A DNA stretch of 11,358 nt, taken from positions 1 through 11,358 of the forward strand of contig CAMENK010000015.1 in assembly GCA_945928335.1 (NCBI GenBank). The letters are read 5' to 3'. Origin of the DNA: an uncultured Bacillota bacterium (GTDB lineage Bacteria > Bacillota_I > Bacilli_A > RF39 > UBA660). Position 1 is the stretch's first letter, and each line of letters opens with the position of its first letter. A program made the position numbers and the translations under genes. Positions 1 to 6,237 of the stretch are shown here, piece by piece. Below the pieces are notes generated by a model. It saw nothing but the letters and a program-made list of their open reading frames with translations. It was not told the DNA's origin and made no database searches.

Positions 1-196
1 TATTACTTGTGATAGAAATTATTTTATCGTTTTTTTCTTCAACATAGATTTCTGATTTAAATTGAGTATTTTCTTTTGAATATTGTTTTTTTATAAAAAT
101 GGCTATCATAAATATCAATATTAAGAGCATTAATATTAAAAGAATTGTAAATTTTTTTAATATACTAATTTTCTTATTCTTTTTACTACTCTTCAT
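1..196 (-). CDS. Partial membrane-anchored protein, unknown function (C-terminus off window)
   Basis: The ATG at 194-196 on the minus strand opens a frame that stays open for 65 codons to the window edge. An AGAGG ribosome binding site lies 6 nt before it. The N-terminus is basic (KSSKKNKK, residues 2-9). One strongly hydrophobic stretch at about residues 16-35 follows, then a polar, charged region facing the presumed outside. This is a signal anchor or an uncleaved signal peptide; I see no lipobox cysteine. The gene reads in the same direction as the GH31 gene and the small peptide ORF upstream. Too little remains to recognise a family, so I infer only that the protein is membrane-attached with its bulk outside the cell. 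Confidence 0.7.
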   Translation of the reverse strand, partial: MKSSKKNKKISILKKFTILLILMLLILIFMIAIFIKKQYSKENTQFKSEIYVEEKNDKIISITSN

Positions 197-251
197 CTTA
201 TTCCTCTTTCCTAAATCACATATTTAATTAGTAATTTTTTATATTAAAAAA

Positions 252-320
252 CTATAAAAGTAATATAATCCTCAACGCTTGTACTATTGTACTTAATTCA
301 GAGAAGATTAGTTCTTTCAT
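252..320 (-). CDS. Possible 22-residue hydrophobic peptide
   Basis: A minus-strand ATG at 318-320 opens 22 codons ending in TAG. An AGGAG sequence sits 8 nt before the ATG, which is a good ribosome binding site. The peptide starts MKELIFSEL and ends RIILLL. It has four charged residues (K2, E3, E8, R17) among Leu, Ile, Val and Phe, and could form an amphipathic or membrane-associated helix. It begins 34 nt after the GH31 stop and could be read on the same transcript. It might be a small membrane peptide, a toxin-like or modulin-like peptide, a leader peptide, or a chance ORF. No family is recognised and conservation is unknown. Confidence 0.35.
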   Translation of the reverse strand: MKELIFSELSTIVQALRIILLL

Positions 321-354
321 AGTTTTATCTCCTATCTTTTACGCCTTTATTCTA

Positions 355-2742
355 CTATATTTCGTTTATGTATTCAAGTAACTTTAAGAACATTTTTATG
401 AATACCCCTTTTAAACCTTTGGTTCTTAATTTTCTTATTGCTATTCTCTTTTTACGTATAGAATCTTCACTAAATAGAATCTTTGCAATTTCTTCTTTTA
501 GATTAGTTTCAATTTGAAGATCAGATATTATATCATCTATATCTTCATTTATTAGTCTTACTGCATCTATTTCAATTGCTTTTCCACCACAGTTAATTGT
601 TAATTGTTGAGTTGTAGGAACATCTTTTATTTCAATAATAAAATCATTATCAGTAGTATATGCTGTATAATCTTTTTCAAATTTTCCTATATTTACTTTT
701 ACATCTTCTGGATATTTAGTATTTCTAAATTTAATTCTATAATCTCTTTTTTCAGGAATTATATTACTTTTACCATCTATAGGTCTTATTATTAAAGTAT
801 AGTTATTTCTTCTATAGTTATAATCTATATTAGTTATTATATAGAACCCTTCTTTGTATAAGTTTGATACTCCATCATCTTCATATAAATTATAAGAATT
901 ACTACATCCAGGGAATACTTGTATTTCTAGTTTTTTTGGTGGATGTACATCATTTATATTTTCATCATCCAATACTGCGATTGGCAAGATTGCTCCACTT
1001 CTTGCATATACTGGATAGTCTTCATCTCTATAGAAAGTTACATATCTACCACCTGGGAATTTCTTTCCAGTCTTAATGTCATACCATATTCCTTCAGGTA
1101 GAAATATTTTATGTACCACCCTGTTCATTATAACATCTTTTGGAATTGTGATAGGCGCAACTAATAATTCTGTTCCAAAGTAATATTCATTTTTATATAA
1201 AGGTTCATCATATATTTCAGGATTTTTATAATATATAGGTTGTATTAAAGGTGAACCTAATTTTGAATATTTATATGCTTCTGTATAAATATAAGGTATT
1301 AGTTTATGCCTCATTCTAGTATAATCTCTTACTATAGTTTTAGTGTTATTATCCCATTTCCATGGTTCACGTTTATAGTAATGTCCTGCCTTTGAAGCAA
1401 ATCTAAATACTGGGCTATATACACCTAGTTGAACATATCTAGTATAAAGTTCTTTATCTTCAATACCATCCTCATATCCACCTATATCATGACTCCACCA
1501 AGAAAGTCCAATATTAGCACTCATAGAATTATAGAATGGTAAATATCTTAAAGTTTTCCAACTTACTTTAGTATTACCTGAGTACATTACTGGGTATCTA
1601 TGAGACGCTATTAGAGAATTTCTTGTCATTACTAATCCCCTTCTAGTTTCTTTCCTAGAATAATTAAGAAAAGTATAATGAGTTAACATAAATGCACTTA
1701 TTTTATCTTTTTTATTATCATTAAGCCAAAAATAATCAACACCTAAATCTAAAAGTGGATCTATTACCATATTATAGAATTCATTAAGTAGTTCTGTATT
1801 ATATACATTTAAAGGTATTTTTCCAGTTGATGCAGTAATTTCTTGTGCTTTTTTATAAAAACTATCTGTTTCAGTAAAACCATTTTCAGTATTTATTCCT
1901 ACTCCTAGATAAACTTTTCTATTATGCATTTCCTTTACTAAATCATCTATTGTTGGAAATTTTTCTTTATCAAATTCATAACTTTTAATACCTTCTTTAT
2001 TCCAACTTTTTCCTAGTAGTATAGAAGATAAAGGTATTTCACTTTTTTTAAAGTTATTCATTATTTCATATACATCTTTTTCATCATATTCTTCATTTTT
2101 ATTCCACCATACACCTAGTGCATATCTTGGTGGTAAACTAGGATATCCAGTAAGTTCAAAATAACTTCTTAAAGCTTTACCAAAGTCTTTTCTATATATA
2201 AATAAGTATATATCTACTCCATCGCTTGGATTCTTTTTTACTGAGCCATCACTTACAAATACAGGATTCCCTGTGTCATTTATTGTTGCAAATCCATCTG
2301 TAGAATATAAACCTTTTTCTACTTTAAATCCATTTTTATCCATATCAAAACTATATGCAGCACCTTTAAAATTTCTAACTTCAGGATGATTAAAATACCA
2401 AACTTTATCAGTGTTAATTAAGCTTACCCTTAAATTTGAATCAGGAACTAGTTTGCTTGCTTCAAAAGGTTTTTCTTTTGAGTACTCTAATATAAAATAA
2501 TCATTTTGTATATTTAGAAATTTTTCATCTTGTTTTACTACAAATTTTGGCTCATTTTCAAAATTTCTATTTATTACTTGTATAGTTGGATAATCGTTAA
2601 ACTTACCAGTTTCACTATATTCAAGACGTATTAAAACATCAGACAATATTGTTATTCTATATTTTTGTCCTTTAAATATACAATTAGGTTTAGCTAATCC
2701 TTTAGATACATCAATTTTAAAATGATTACTCATATTAGACAT
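355..2742 (-). CDS. GH31-family alpha-glucosidase-like protein with substituted catalytic residues
   Basis: The 795-residue protein has the glycoside hydrolase family 31 layout: an N-terminal beta-sandwich (about 20-200), a TIM barrel (about 205-510), C-terminal beta domains (about 515-720) and a basic helical tail (about 730-795). Landmarks include GVWWN at 210-214, TRNS at 373-376, SWWSHDIGG at 414-422, REPWKWD at 458-464, and LPEGIWYD at 548-555. There is no signal peptide, so it should be cytoplasmic. Family members cleave alpha-glucosidic or alpha-xylosidic ends. In this one the nucleophile position of the WxD motif reads W339-L-N341, the acid/base GD motif reads SGN (N390), and the -1 subsite aspartate of the barrel's early strand reads LLG (G244). 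Activity is therefore doubtful. The start at 2742 is supported by AAGGGGA 8 nt upstream. The gene has its own promoter after the tsaD terminator. Confidence 0.9.
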   Translation of the reverse strand: MSNMSNHFKIDVSKGLAKPNCIFKGQKYRITILSDVLIRLEYSETGKFNDYPTIQVINRNFENEPKFVVKQDEKFLNIQNDYFILEYSKEKPFEASKLVPDSNLRVSLINTDKVWYFNHPEVRNFKGAAYSFDMDKNGFKVEKGLYSTDGFATINDTGNPVFVSDGSVKKNPSDGVDIYLFIYRKDFGKALRSYFELTGYPSLPPRYALGVWWNKNEEYDEKDVYEIMNNFKKSEIPLSSILLGKSWNKEGIKSYEFDKEKFPTIDDLVKEMHNRKVYLGVGINTENGFTETDSFYKKAQEITASTGKIPLNVYNTELLNEFYNMVIDPLLDLGVDYFWLNDNKKDKISAFMLTHYTFLNYSRKETRRGLVMTRNSLIASHRYPVMYSGNTKVSWKTLRYLPFYNSMSANIGLSWWSHDIGGYEDGIEDKELYTRYVQLGVYSPVFRFASKAGHYYKREPWKWDNNTKTIVRDYTRMRHKLIPYIYTEAYKYSKLGSPLIQPIYYKNPEIYDEPLYKNEYYFGTELLVAPITIPKDVIMNRVVHKIFLPEGIWYDIKTGKKFPGGRYVTFYRDEDYPVYARSGAILPIAVLDDENINDVHPPKKLEIQVFPGCSNSYNLYEDDGVSNLYKEGFYIITNIDYNYRRNNYTLIIRPIDGKSNIIPEKRDYRIKFRNTKYPEDVKVNIGKFEKDYTAYTTDNDFIIEIKDVPTTQQLTINCGGKAIEIDAVRLINEDIDDIISDLQIETNLKEEIAKILFSEDSIRKKRIAIRKLRTKGLKGVFIKMFLKLLEYINEI

Positions 2743-2770
2743 ATTATCTTTCCCCTTTATTCTAATATAG

Positions 2771-2779
2771 ATTATAACA
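2771..2779 (-). promoter_or_regulatory. Extended -10 promoter of the GH31 gene
   Basis: On the minus strand TGTTATAAT reads as TGn followed by a perfect TATAAT (2771-2776). The -35 at 17 nt spacing (TTTCTT) is poor, as is common with extended -10 promoters. The expected start near 2764 leaves a leader of about 20 nt before the GH31 ATG. Confidence 0.6.
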
Positions 2780-2787
2780 AAAGTTAG

Positions 2788-2820
2788 AAAAAAAAGAAAT
2801 AGTTTACTTTACTATTCTTT
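2788..2820 (-). terminator. Intrinsic terminator after tsaD
   Basis: On the minus strand the arms at 2811-2820 and 2793-2803 pair with one bulged base around a 7-nt loop. Eight Ts follow (2788-2795 on the plus strand are As). It lies 8 nt beyond the tsaD stop and closes the tsaB-rimI-tsaD operon. Confidence 0.7.
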
Positions 2821-2828
2821 ATTTAAAA

Positions 2829-3848
2829 TTACATTAAATCTTTTATGTTTAGTTCTTCATGACTACTAGCATTAACACTGTAATCACTGAATTTATTATT
2901 TTTATATAGCATATATGCTGCTGCACCAATCATAGTTGCATTGTCAGTACAATATTTTTTATCTGGTATGAATATTTTTATATTATTTTTTAAGCACATT
3001 TCTGTAAGTGCATTTCTTATAAATGAGTTACTAGATACACCTCCTGCTACACAAAAGTTTTTTACGTTATAGTCTTTCAAAGCTTTTTCGCATTTATTAA
3101 CTAATGTTGTTGTAACTTTATTTTGAAATGAACACGCTAGGTCTTCTTTTCTAATCTGCTCATTTCTTTGTTTAGCATTATGTACTAAGTTATTAACATG
3201 ACTTTTTATTCCACTAAAACTAAAATTATAAGTATTATCATTTAATATTTCAGGCATTGGATAAGTATCTTTACCAGTTGATGCTAATTTTTCAACATTT
3301 GGCCCACCTGGATAAGGCATATCTAATATTCTTGCAACTTTGTCAAAGCACTCTCCTATTGCGTCATCTAGTGTTGATCCTATATATTTAAAACTTTTTT
3401 CGTTTTCCATATATATTAAGTCTGTATGTCCTCCACTGATTATTAGTGATATTAAAGGATATTCTAATGTTCTTCCAATATTATTAGCTGCGATGTGTCC
3501 AAGCATGTGATTAACTTTTATAAATGGTTTATTATATACTAAGCTTAGTGTTTTAGCACTTTCTAAACCTACTAATAAGCTTCCTAATAGTCCAGGACTA
3601 TAAGTAACTGCTATAGCATCCATATCTTCTACTTTCATATTTGCTTTTTTTAATGTTTCATCGATTACTAATGTTATATTTTCTAAATGTAATCTACTTG
3701 CTATTTCAGGAACTACACCACCATAAAGTTTATGTATATCAATTTGAGTGTTTATAGTTGTGGCTATATCTTCTTTACCATTTTTTACTATACTTGCACT
3801 GGTTTCATCACAACTACTTTCTATAGCTAATATATATATATCTTTCAT
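2829..3848 (-). CDS. tsaD: tRNA N6-adenosine threonylcarbamoyltransferase TsaD
   Basis: At 339 residues this is the usual full length for TsaD (Kae1/YgjD/Gcp), an ASKHA-fold cytoplasmic enzyme. With TsaB and TsaE it transfers threonylcarbamoyl from TC-AMP to A37 of ANN-decoding tRNAs, forming t6A. Visible motifs are the N-terminal ESSCDETS (10-17), the metal-binding HMLGH (H114 and H118), the ISGGHT phosphate/ATP loop (137-142), STLDDAIGECFDK (158-170), YPGGP (179-183), and a C-terminal DNATMIG where the aspartate is the third metal ligand. All key residues appear intact. The gene starts 1 nt after the rimI stop, with AAGGAAG 4 nt before the ATG, so it is the last gene of the tsaB-rimI-tsaD operon. 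Identification is secure. Confidence 0.97.
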   Translation of the reverse strand: MKDIYILAIESSCDETSASIVKNGKEDIATTINTQIDIHKLYGGVVPEIASRLHLENITLVIDETLKKANMKVEDMDAIAVTYSPGLLGSLLVGLESAKTLSLVYNKPFIKVNHMLGHIAANNIGRTLEYPLISLIISGGHTDLIYMENEKSFKYIGSTLDDAIGECFDKVARILDMPYPGGPNVEKLASTGKDTYPMPEILNDNTYNFSFSGIKSHVNNLVHNAKQRNEQIRKEDLACSFQNKVTTTLVNKCEKALKDYNVKNFCVAGGVSSNSFIRNALTEMCLKNNIKIFIPDKKYCTDNATMIGAAAYMLYKNNKFSDYSVNASSHEELNIKDLM

Positions 3849-3849
3849 T

Positions 3850-4173
3850 TTACTTCCTTTCCATTATAAGTGCATCTACTCCATTATAATATTTTTTTCT
3901 TATATGTATAATTTTAAAATTATGTTTTTCATATAAATGAATAGCTATTTTGTTATCTATTCTAACTTCTAACATATATCTTACATTCCTATCTTTATAA
4001 TAATTAAATAGATATTCAAATAATTTAGATGCACATACTTTATTTATATATTTTTCTTCTATTAAAACATCAACTATGTTAATAGTATCATTCATATCTT
4101 CTATTAGAATGTATCCAATTGATTCTAAATAAAATTTATATTTAAAGTTGTCTTCTGGTTTGACCTTTATCAT
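3850..4173 (-). CDS. rimI: Short RimI-like GNAT N-acetyltransferase
   Basis: The 107-residue protein matches the C-terminal two thirds of RimI, the acetyltransferase of the N-terminal alanine of ribosomal protein S18. The signature LEVRIDN (68-74), AIHLYEKHNF (77-86) and RKKYYNGVDALIM (92-104) correspond to RimI's LEVR..N..A..LYEK.GF and RKKYY..G.DA..M. RimI is normally about 145-155 residues, so roughly 40 N-terminal residues are missing. The acetyl-CoA loop, usually R/QxxGxG/A, reads INKVCAS (43-49), with the first glycine replaced by valine. The start overlaps the tsaB stop as ATGA, and GAGG 7 nt upstream supports it. The gene lies between tsaB and tsaD, the standard place for rimI in Firmicutes. 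Catalytic competence is uncertain. Confidence 0.85.
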   Translation of the reverse strand: MIKVKPEDNFKYKFYLESIGYILIEDMNDTINIVDVLIEEKYINKVCASKLFEYLFNYYKDRNVRYMLEVRIDNKIAIHLYEKHNFKIIHIRKKYYNGVDALIMERK

Positions 4174-4724
4174 TTTTCTGCCTCGATAGTTTTTACATAG
4201 TTTGCTCTTACTAAATGAGGATTTATACTTGGAGTATTTTTTGCAAATTTTATTATTTTTTCTACATTTAGTTTTTCTTCTACTCTATGAATGTTATTAA
4301 AGCCATCTAGGTCTGTAACAAAGCATTCTTTTTGTATTGATTCATTATTTTTATTAAATATGCTTATGTAATATCCTTTATTCTCTTCTATAATTGCTAT
4401 TTTATCTGTATCAATATCATCACTTAATAGATAACTCGTTAAACTACTAATTAAATATATGGGAACATTTAGTGAATAAGCCATTGTTTTGGCAACACTT
4501 AAACCGATTCTAAGACCCGTAAAGCTACCTGGACCATTAACAGCTACTATTGAATCAATATTTTTTACTGTTAAATTATTTTCTTTTAGTATTGAATCAA
4601 TCATTGGTACTAAGTATACTGCATGACTCGAATTACTTTCTTGAGTTTTTGTTATTGTGTTTTTTTCATTATATAAGCTAACTGTTATTAAGTGTGAATG
4701 TGTATCTAAAAAAAGTGTATACAT
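4170..4724 (-). CDS. tsaB: t6A biosynthesis protein TsaB
   Basis: This is the TsaB/YeaZ scaffold, an inactive ASKHA paralogue of TsaD that dimerises with it and is required for t6A formation. Visible marks are the N-terminal LFLDTHSHLITVSLY (4-18), the SSHAVYLVPMI helix (32-42) where TsaB has a conserved histidine, and the family signature NGPGSFTGLRIG (63-74) followed by a conserved helix (SVAKTMAY). At 184 residues it is shorter than the common 220-240. The missing length is in the poorly conserved C-terminal half, while the usual end (P..VRANYVKTIEAE) is present. The start is fixed by TAGGAGG (4731-4737) 6 nt before the ATG. It is the first gene of the operon and overlaps rimI by 4 nt. Confidence 0.95.
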   Translation of the reverse strand: MYTLFLDTHSHLITVSLYNEKNTITKTQESNSSHAVYLVPMIDSILKENNLTVKNIDSIVAVNGPGSFTGLRIGLSVAKTMAYSLNVPIYLISSLTSYLLSDDIDTDKIAIIEENKGYYISIFNKNNESIQKECFVTDLDGFNNIHRVEEKLNVEKIIKFAKNTPSINPHLVRANYVKTIEAEK

Positions 4725-4742
4725 TTTCTGCCTCCTAGAGGT

Positions 4743-4751
4743 ATTTTACCA
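4743..4751 (-). promoter_or_regulatory. Extended -10 promoter of tsaB-rimI-tsaD
   Basis: TGGTAAAAT on the minus strand is a TGn extended -10 (TAAAAT at 4743-4748). The expected transcription start near 4736 coincides with the first bases of the TAGGAGG ribosome binding site at 4731-4737, so the mRNA leader would be only about 12 nt. I see no convincing -35; the region is T-rich from the upstream terminator. Confidence 0.45.
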
Positions 4752-4763
4752 CGAAAATTAGAT

Positions 4764-4787
4764 AAAAAAAAGCCATAACTAGTCATG
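4764..4787 (-). terminator. Probable weak terminator after the LytTR regulator
   Basis: On the minus strand CATGA-CTAG-TTATG forms a 5-bp stem with one G-T pair. GC and eight Ts follow (4764-4771). The hairpin overlaps the TGA stop of the regulator gene. The stem is short, so read-through into tsaB is possible. Confidence 0.45.
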
Positions 4788-5559
4788 AATATTTCCTTCT
4801 TTGTTCTTCTAGTTTAGCCTTTTTCTTTTCTTTTTTTTCTAAAATAGTATAGAATTCTTTTAATGATTCTTTATGCGATTTTGATAAAAAGTATTGTTGT
4901 TCTCCATCATTAAATGTTACTATACCATCTTTCCAATTAAACGCTCTTACTTTATCCATGTTACAAATACATGCTTGATGAGTAAATTCAAATCTTTTAT
5001 CATTAAGCATATCTATTAATTGAGCTAAAGTTTTATTAACATTATATGTTTCTATTTCTGTAACTATTATACTTTTTCTAGCTATTGTATCTCTATAGAT
5101 ATATTTTATCTTATCATAATCAATACTATAGTGTACTTTACCTATAGTAAATTTTAAAGTTTTTCTTATATGTAATTGTTTTATACATATATCAAATAAT
5201 TCATTTAAATTTTTTTCTGCATCTATGCGTTTATCTACAAAATCTAATATTTGTAGTCTTTGCTTAAATGATTCAAAGGCTAATCCTCCATTTACAGTAA
5301 ATATTATTATAGGACTAATCCAATCATATTTTCTGATTAGCCTTGCTACATCTATTGCAGTACAATCTGGTAATTCATAATCGAGGATATATATGTGATT
5401 TTCATCGTGATTTTCTACCACTTCTTTTAAAGAATCACTCATATTTTTAAACACTATAATATCAAATAAGAAACTGTTTTTCATCATGTAGTTTATAATT
5501 ATCTCTTTTGTTCTTTCAATATGGAATTTATTATCTTCAACAACTATAAAATTTACCAC
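4783..5559 (-). CDS. LytTR-family response regulator (AgrA/ComE type)
   Basis: The protein has 258 residues. A receiver domain spans about 1-125, with the acidic pair E8-D9, phosphoacceptor D60 (YILDYELPD), T88 and K110 (FVDK). A LytTR DNA-binding domain spans about 135-238, ending in the typical LSKSHKESLKEF, and a highly charged tail (EKKEKKKAKLEEQRRK) closes the protein. In this class phosphorylation drives dimer binding to pairs of short direct repeats. No histidine kinase gene is adjacent, so it is an orphan here. It uses a GTG start (5557-5559), chosen because AGAGGTG lies 8 nt upstream. It sits between tsaE and tsaB, bracketed by terminators and with its own candidate promoter. Target genes are unknown; autoregulation or control of a peptide or bacteriocin system would be typical of the family. 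Confidence 0.9.
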   Translation of the reverse strand: MVNFIVVEDNKFHIERTKEIIINYMMKNSFLFDIIVFKNMSDSLKEVVENHDENHIYILDYELPDCTAIDVARLIRKYDWISPIIIFTVNGGLAFESFKQRLQILDFVDKRIDAEKNLNELFDICIKQLHIRKTLKFTIGKVHYSIDYDKIKYIYRDTIARKSIIVTEIETYNVNKTLAQLIDMLNDKRFEFTHQACICNMDKVRAFNWKDGIVTFNDGEQQYFLSKSHKESLKEFYTILEKKEKKKAKLEEQRRKYS

Positions 5560-5586
5560 TTAAATTACACCTCTTATCTTTATTTC

Positions 5587-5595
5587 ATATTATCA
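5587..5595 (-). promoter_or_regulatory. Candidate extended -10 promoter of the LytTR gene
   Basis: TGATAATAT on the minus strand fits TGnTAnnnT. The -35 at 17 nt spacing (TGTTTA, 5610-5615) is weak and lies within the arm of the upstream terminator. A start near 5580 would give a leader of about 20 nt. Confidence 0.35.
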
Positions 5596-5600
5596 CTATA

Positions 5601-5638
5601 AATAAAAAATAAACAGGCACTTATAGGTCCTGTTTATT
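5601..5638 (-). terminator. Intrinsic terminator after tsaE
   Basis: A perfect 10-bp stem, AATAAACAGG (minus strand, 5629-5638) with CCTGTTTATT (5608-5617), encloses an 11-nt loop. A T-rich tail follows. It begins 3 nt beyond the tsaE stop, so tsaE is terminated before the LytTR gene. The plus-strand side lacks a clean T-run. Confidence 0.8.
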
Positions 5639-5641
5639 AAA

Positions 5642-6091
5642 TTATAATACTCTTTCACATAAATCTTCATATTCTTCTCCATGTGGAGTTATTTGAAAAA
5701 TTCTTTTATTTTCATCTATTATTTTAATAGAAATGTCTAATCTTTTCTTAGGAAGAATGTCTTCTATTAAGTCAGCCCATTCTATTATAGTTACGCCTTT
5801 CTTTTTAAAGTATTCTGGTATTCCAATGTCTTCTTTTACTTCATTAAGTCTATATACATCCATATGGAAAAGTTTTAATTCTCCTTCATATTCTTTAATA
5901 ATATTAAATGTTGGACTAGTTATGTTTTCATCTATTCCCATGCTTTTAGCAAATGCTTTGGTAAATAATGTTTTTCCACTTCCCAAATCTCCTACAAGGC
6001 ATATTACCATATTTGGAAATTTTTCGCTTTCAATATTCTGCGCTAATTCGATTGTGTCTAAATCAGAATTAGATGTTATTTTGTATGTCAT
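5642..6091 (-). CDS. tsaE: t6A biosynthesis ATPase TsaE
   Basis: At 149 residues this is normal for TsaE (YjeE/YdiB), the P-loop ATPase that binds TsaB-TsaD and is needed for turnover in t6A synthesis. Motifs are Walker A GDLGSGKT (34-41), SPTFNII (59-65) containing the conserved switch-like threonine, the HMDVYRL strand (76-82) that carries the conserved aspartate, and IIEWAD (102-107) with the family's conserved E-W. All appear intact. The start at 6091 is preceded by a GTGGTGA ribosome binding site. The gene is monocistronic here: a terminator lies right after it and the LytTR gene separates it from tsaB, whereas in many Firmicutes tsaE directly precedes tsaB. It is divergent from the cotJ genes across 146 bp. 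Confidence 0.96.
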   Translation of the reverse strand: MTYKITSNSDLDTIELAQNIESEKFPNMVICLVGDLGSGKTLFTKAFAKSMGIDENITSPTFNIIKEYEGELKLFHMDVYRLNEVKEDIGIPEYFKKKGVTIIEWADLIEDILPKKRLDISIKIIDENKRIFQITPHGEEYEDLCERVL

Positions 6092-6108
6092 ATTTAATCA
6101 CCACTTTC

Positions 6109-6138
6109 ATTTTATCATTACTATTATTTTTTATTCAA
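6109..6138 (-). promoter_or_regulatory. Candidate tsaE promoter
   Basis: On the minus strand TTGAAT (6133-6138) and TAAAAT (6109-6114) are 18 nt apart, with TGA just before the -10, making it an extended -10. The expected start near 6102 falls inside the GTGGTGA ribosome binding site (6098-6104), so the leader would be about 11 nt. Confidence 0.4.
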
Positions 6139-6208
6139 TACTTAAACGTTTAATTTACATATTTTTTATATTTTTATTGCTTTTGCCCGGCTCTTAGTAT
6201 TTTTAACT

Positions 6209-6217
6209 CATAATATA
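6209..6217 (+). promoter_or_regulatory. Possible sporulation-type -10 (CATAnnnTA) before cotJB
   Basis: CATAATATA matches the CATAnnnTA -10 form of the mother-cell factors sigma-E and sigma-K. I see no clear ATA or AC -35 element at the right distance. The expected start near 6224 would fall at the beginning of the GAGGGAGGGG ribosome binding site (6223-6232). In AT-rich DNA this could be chance. Confidence 0.3.
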
Positions 6218-6237
6218 TTAACGAGGGAGGGGAAAAT

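Noticed and set aside
604..1076. Plus-strand open frames inside the GH31 gene
   Set aside because: They are antisense to a well-supported family gene, have low-complexity Ile/Phe/Tyr or His/Leu translations and no ribosome binding sites.
2829..6091. Recoded TGA (mycoplasma-type code)
   Set aside because: Tryptophan is encoded by TGG, and TGA ends tsaB and the LytTR gene at the expected family lengths.
5733..6197. 154-codon plus-strand frame over tsaE
   Set aside because: It is antisense to intact tsaE, its translation matches no family I know, and its hydrophobic end comes from the T-rich intergenic region.
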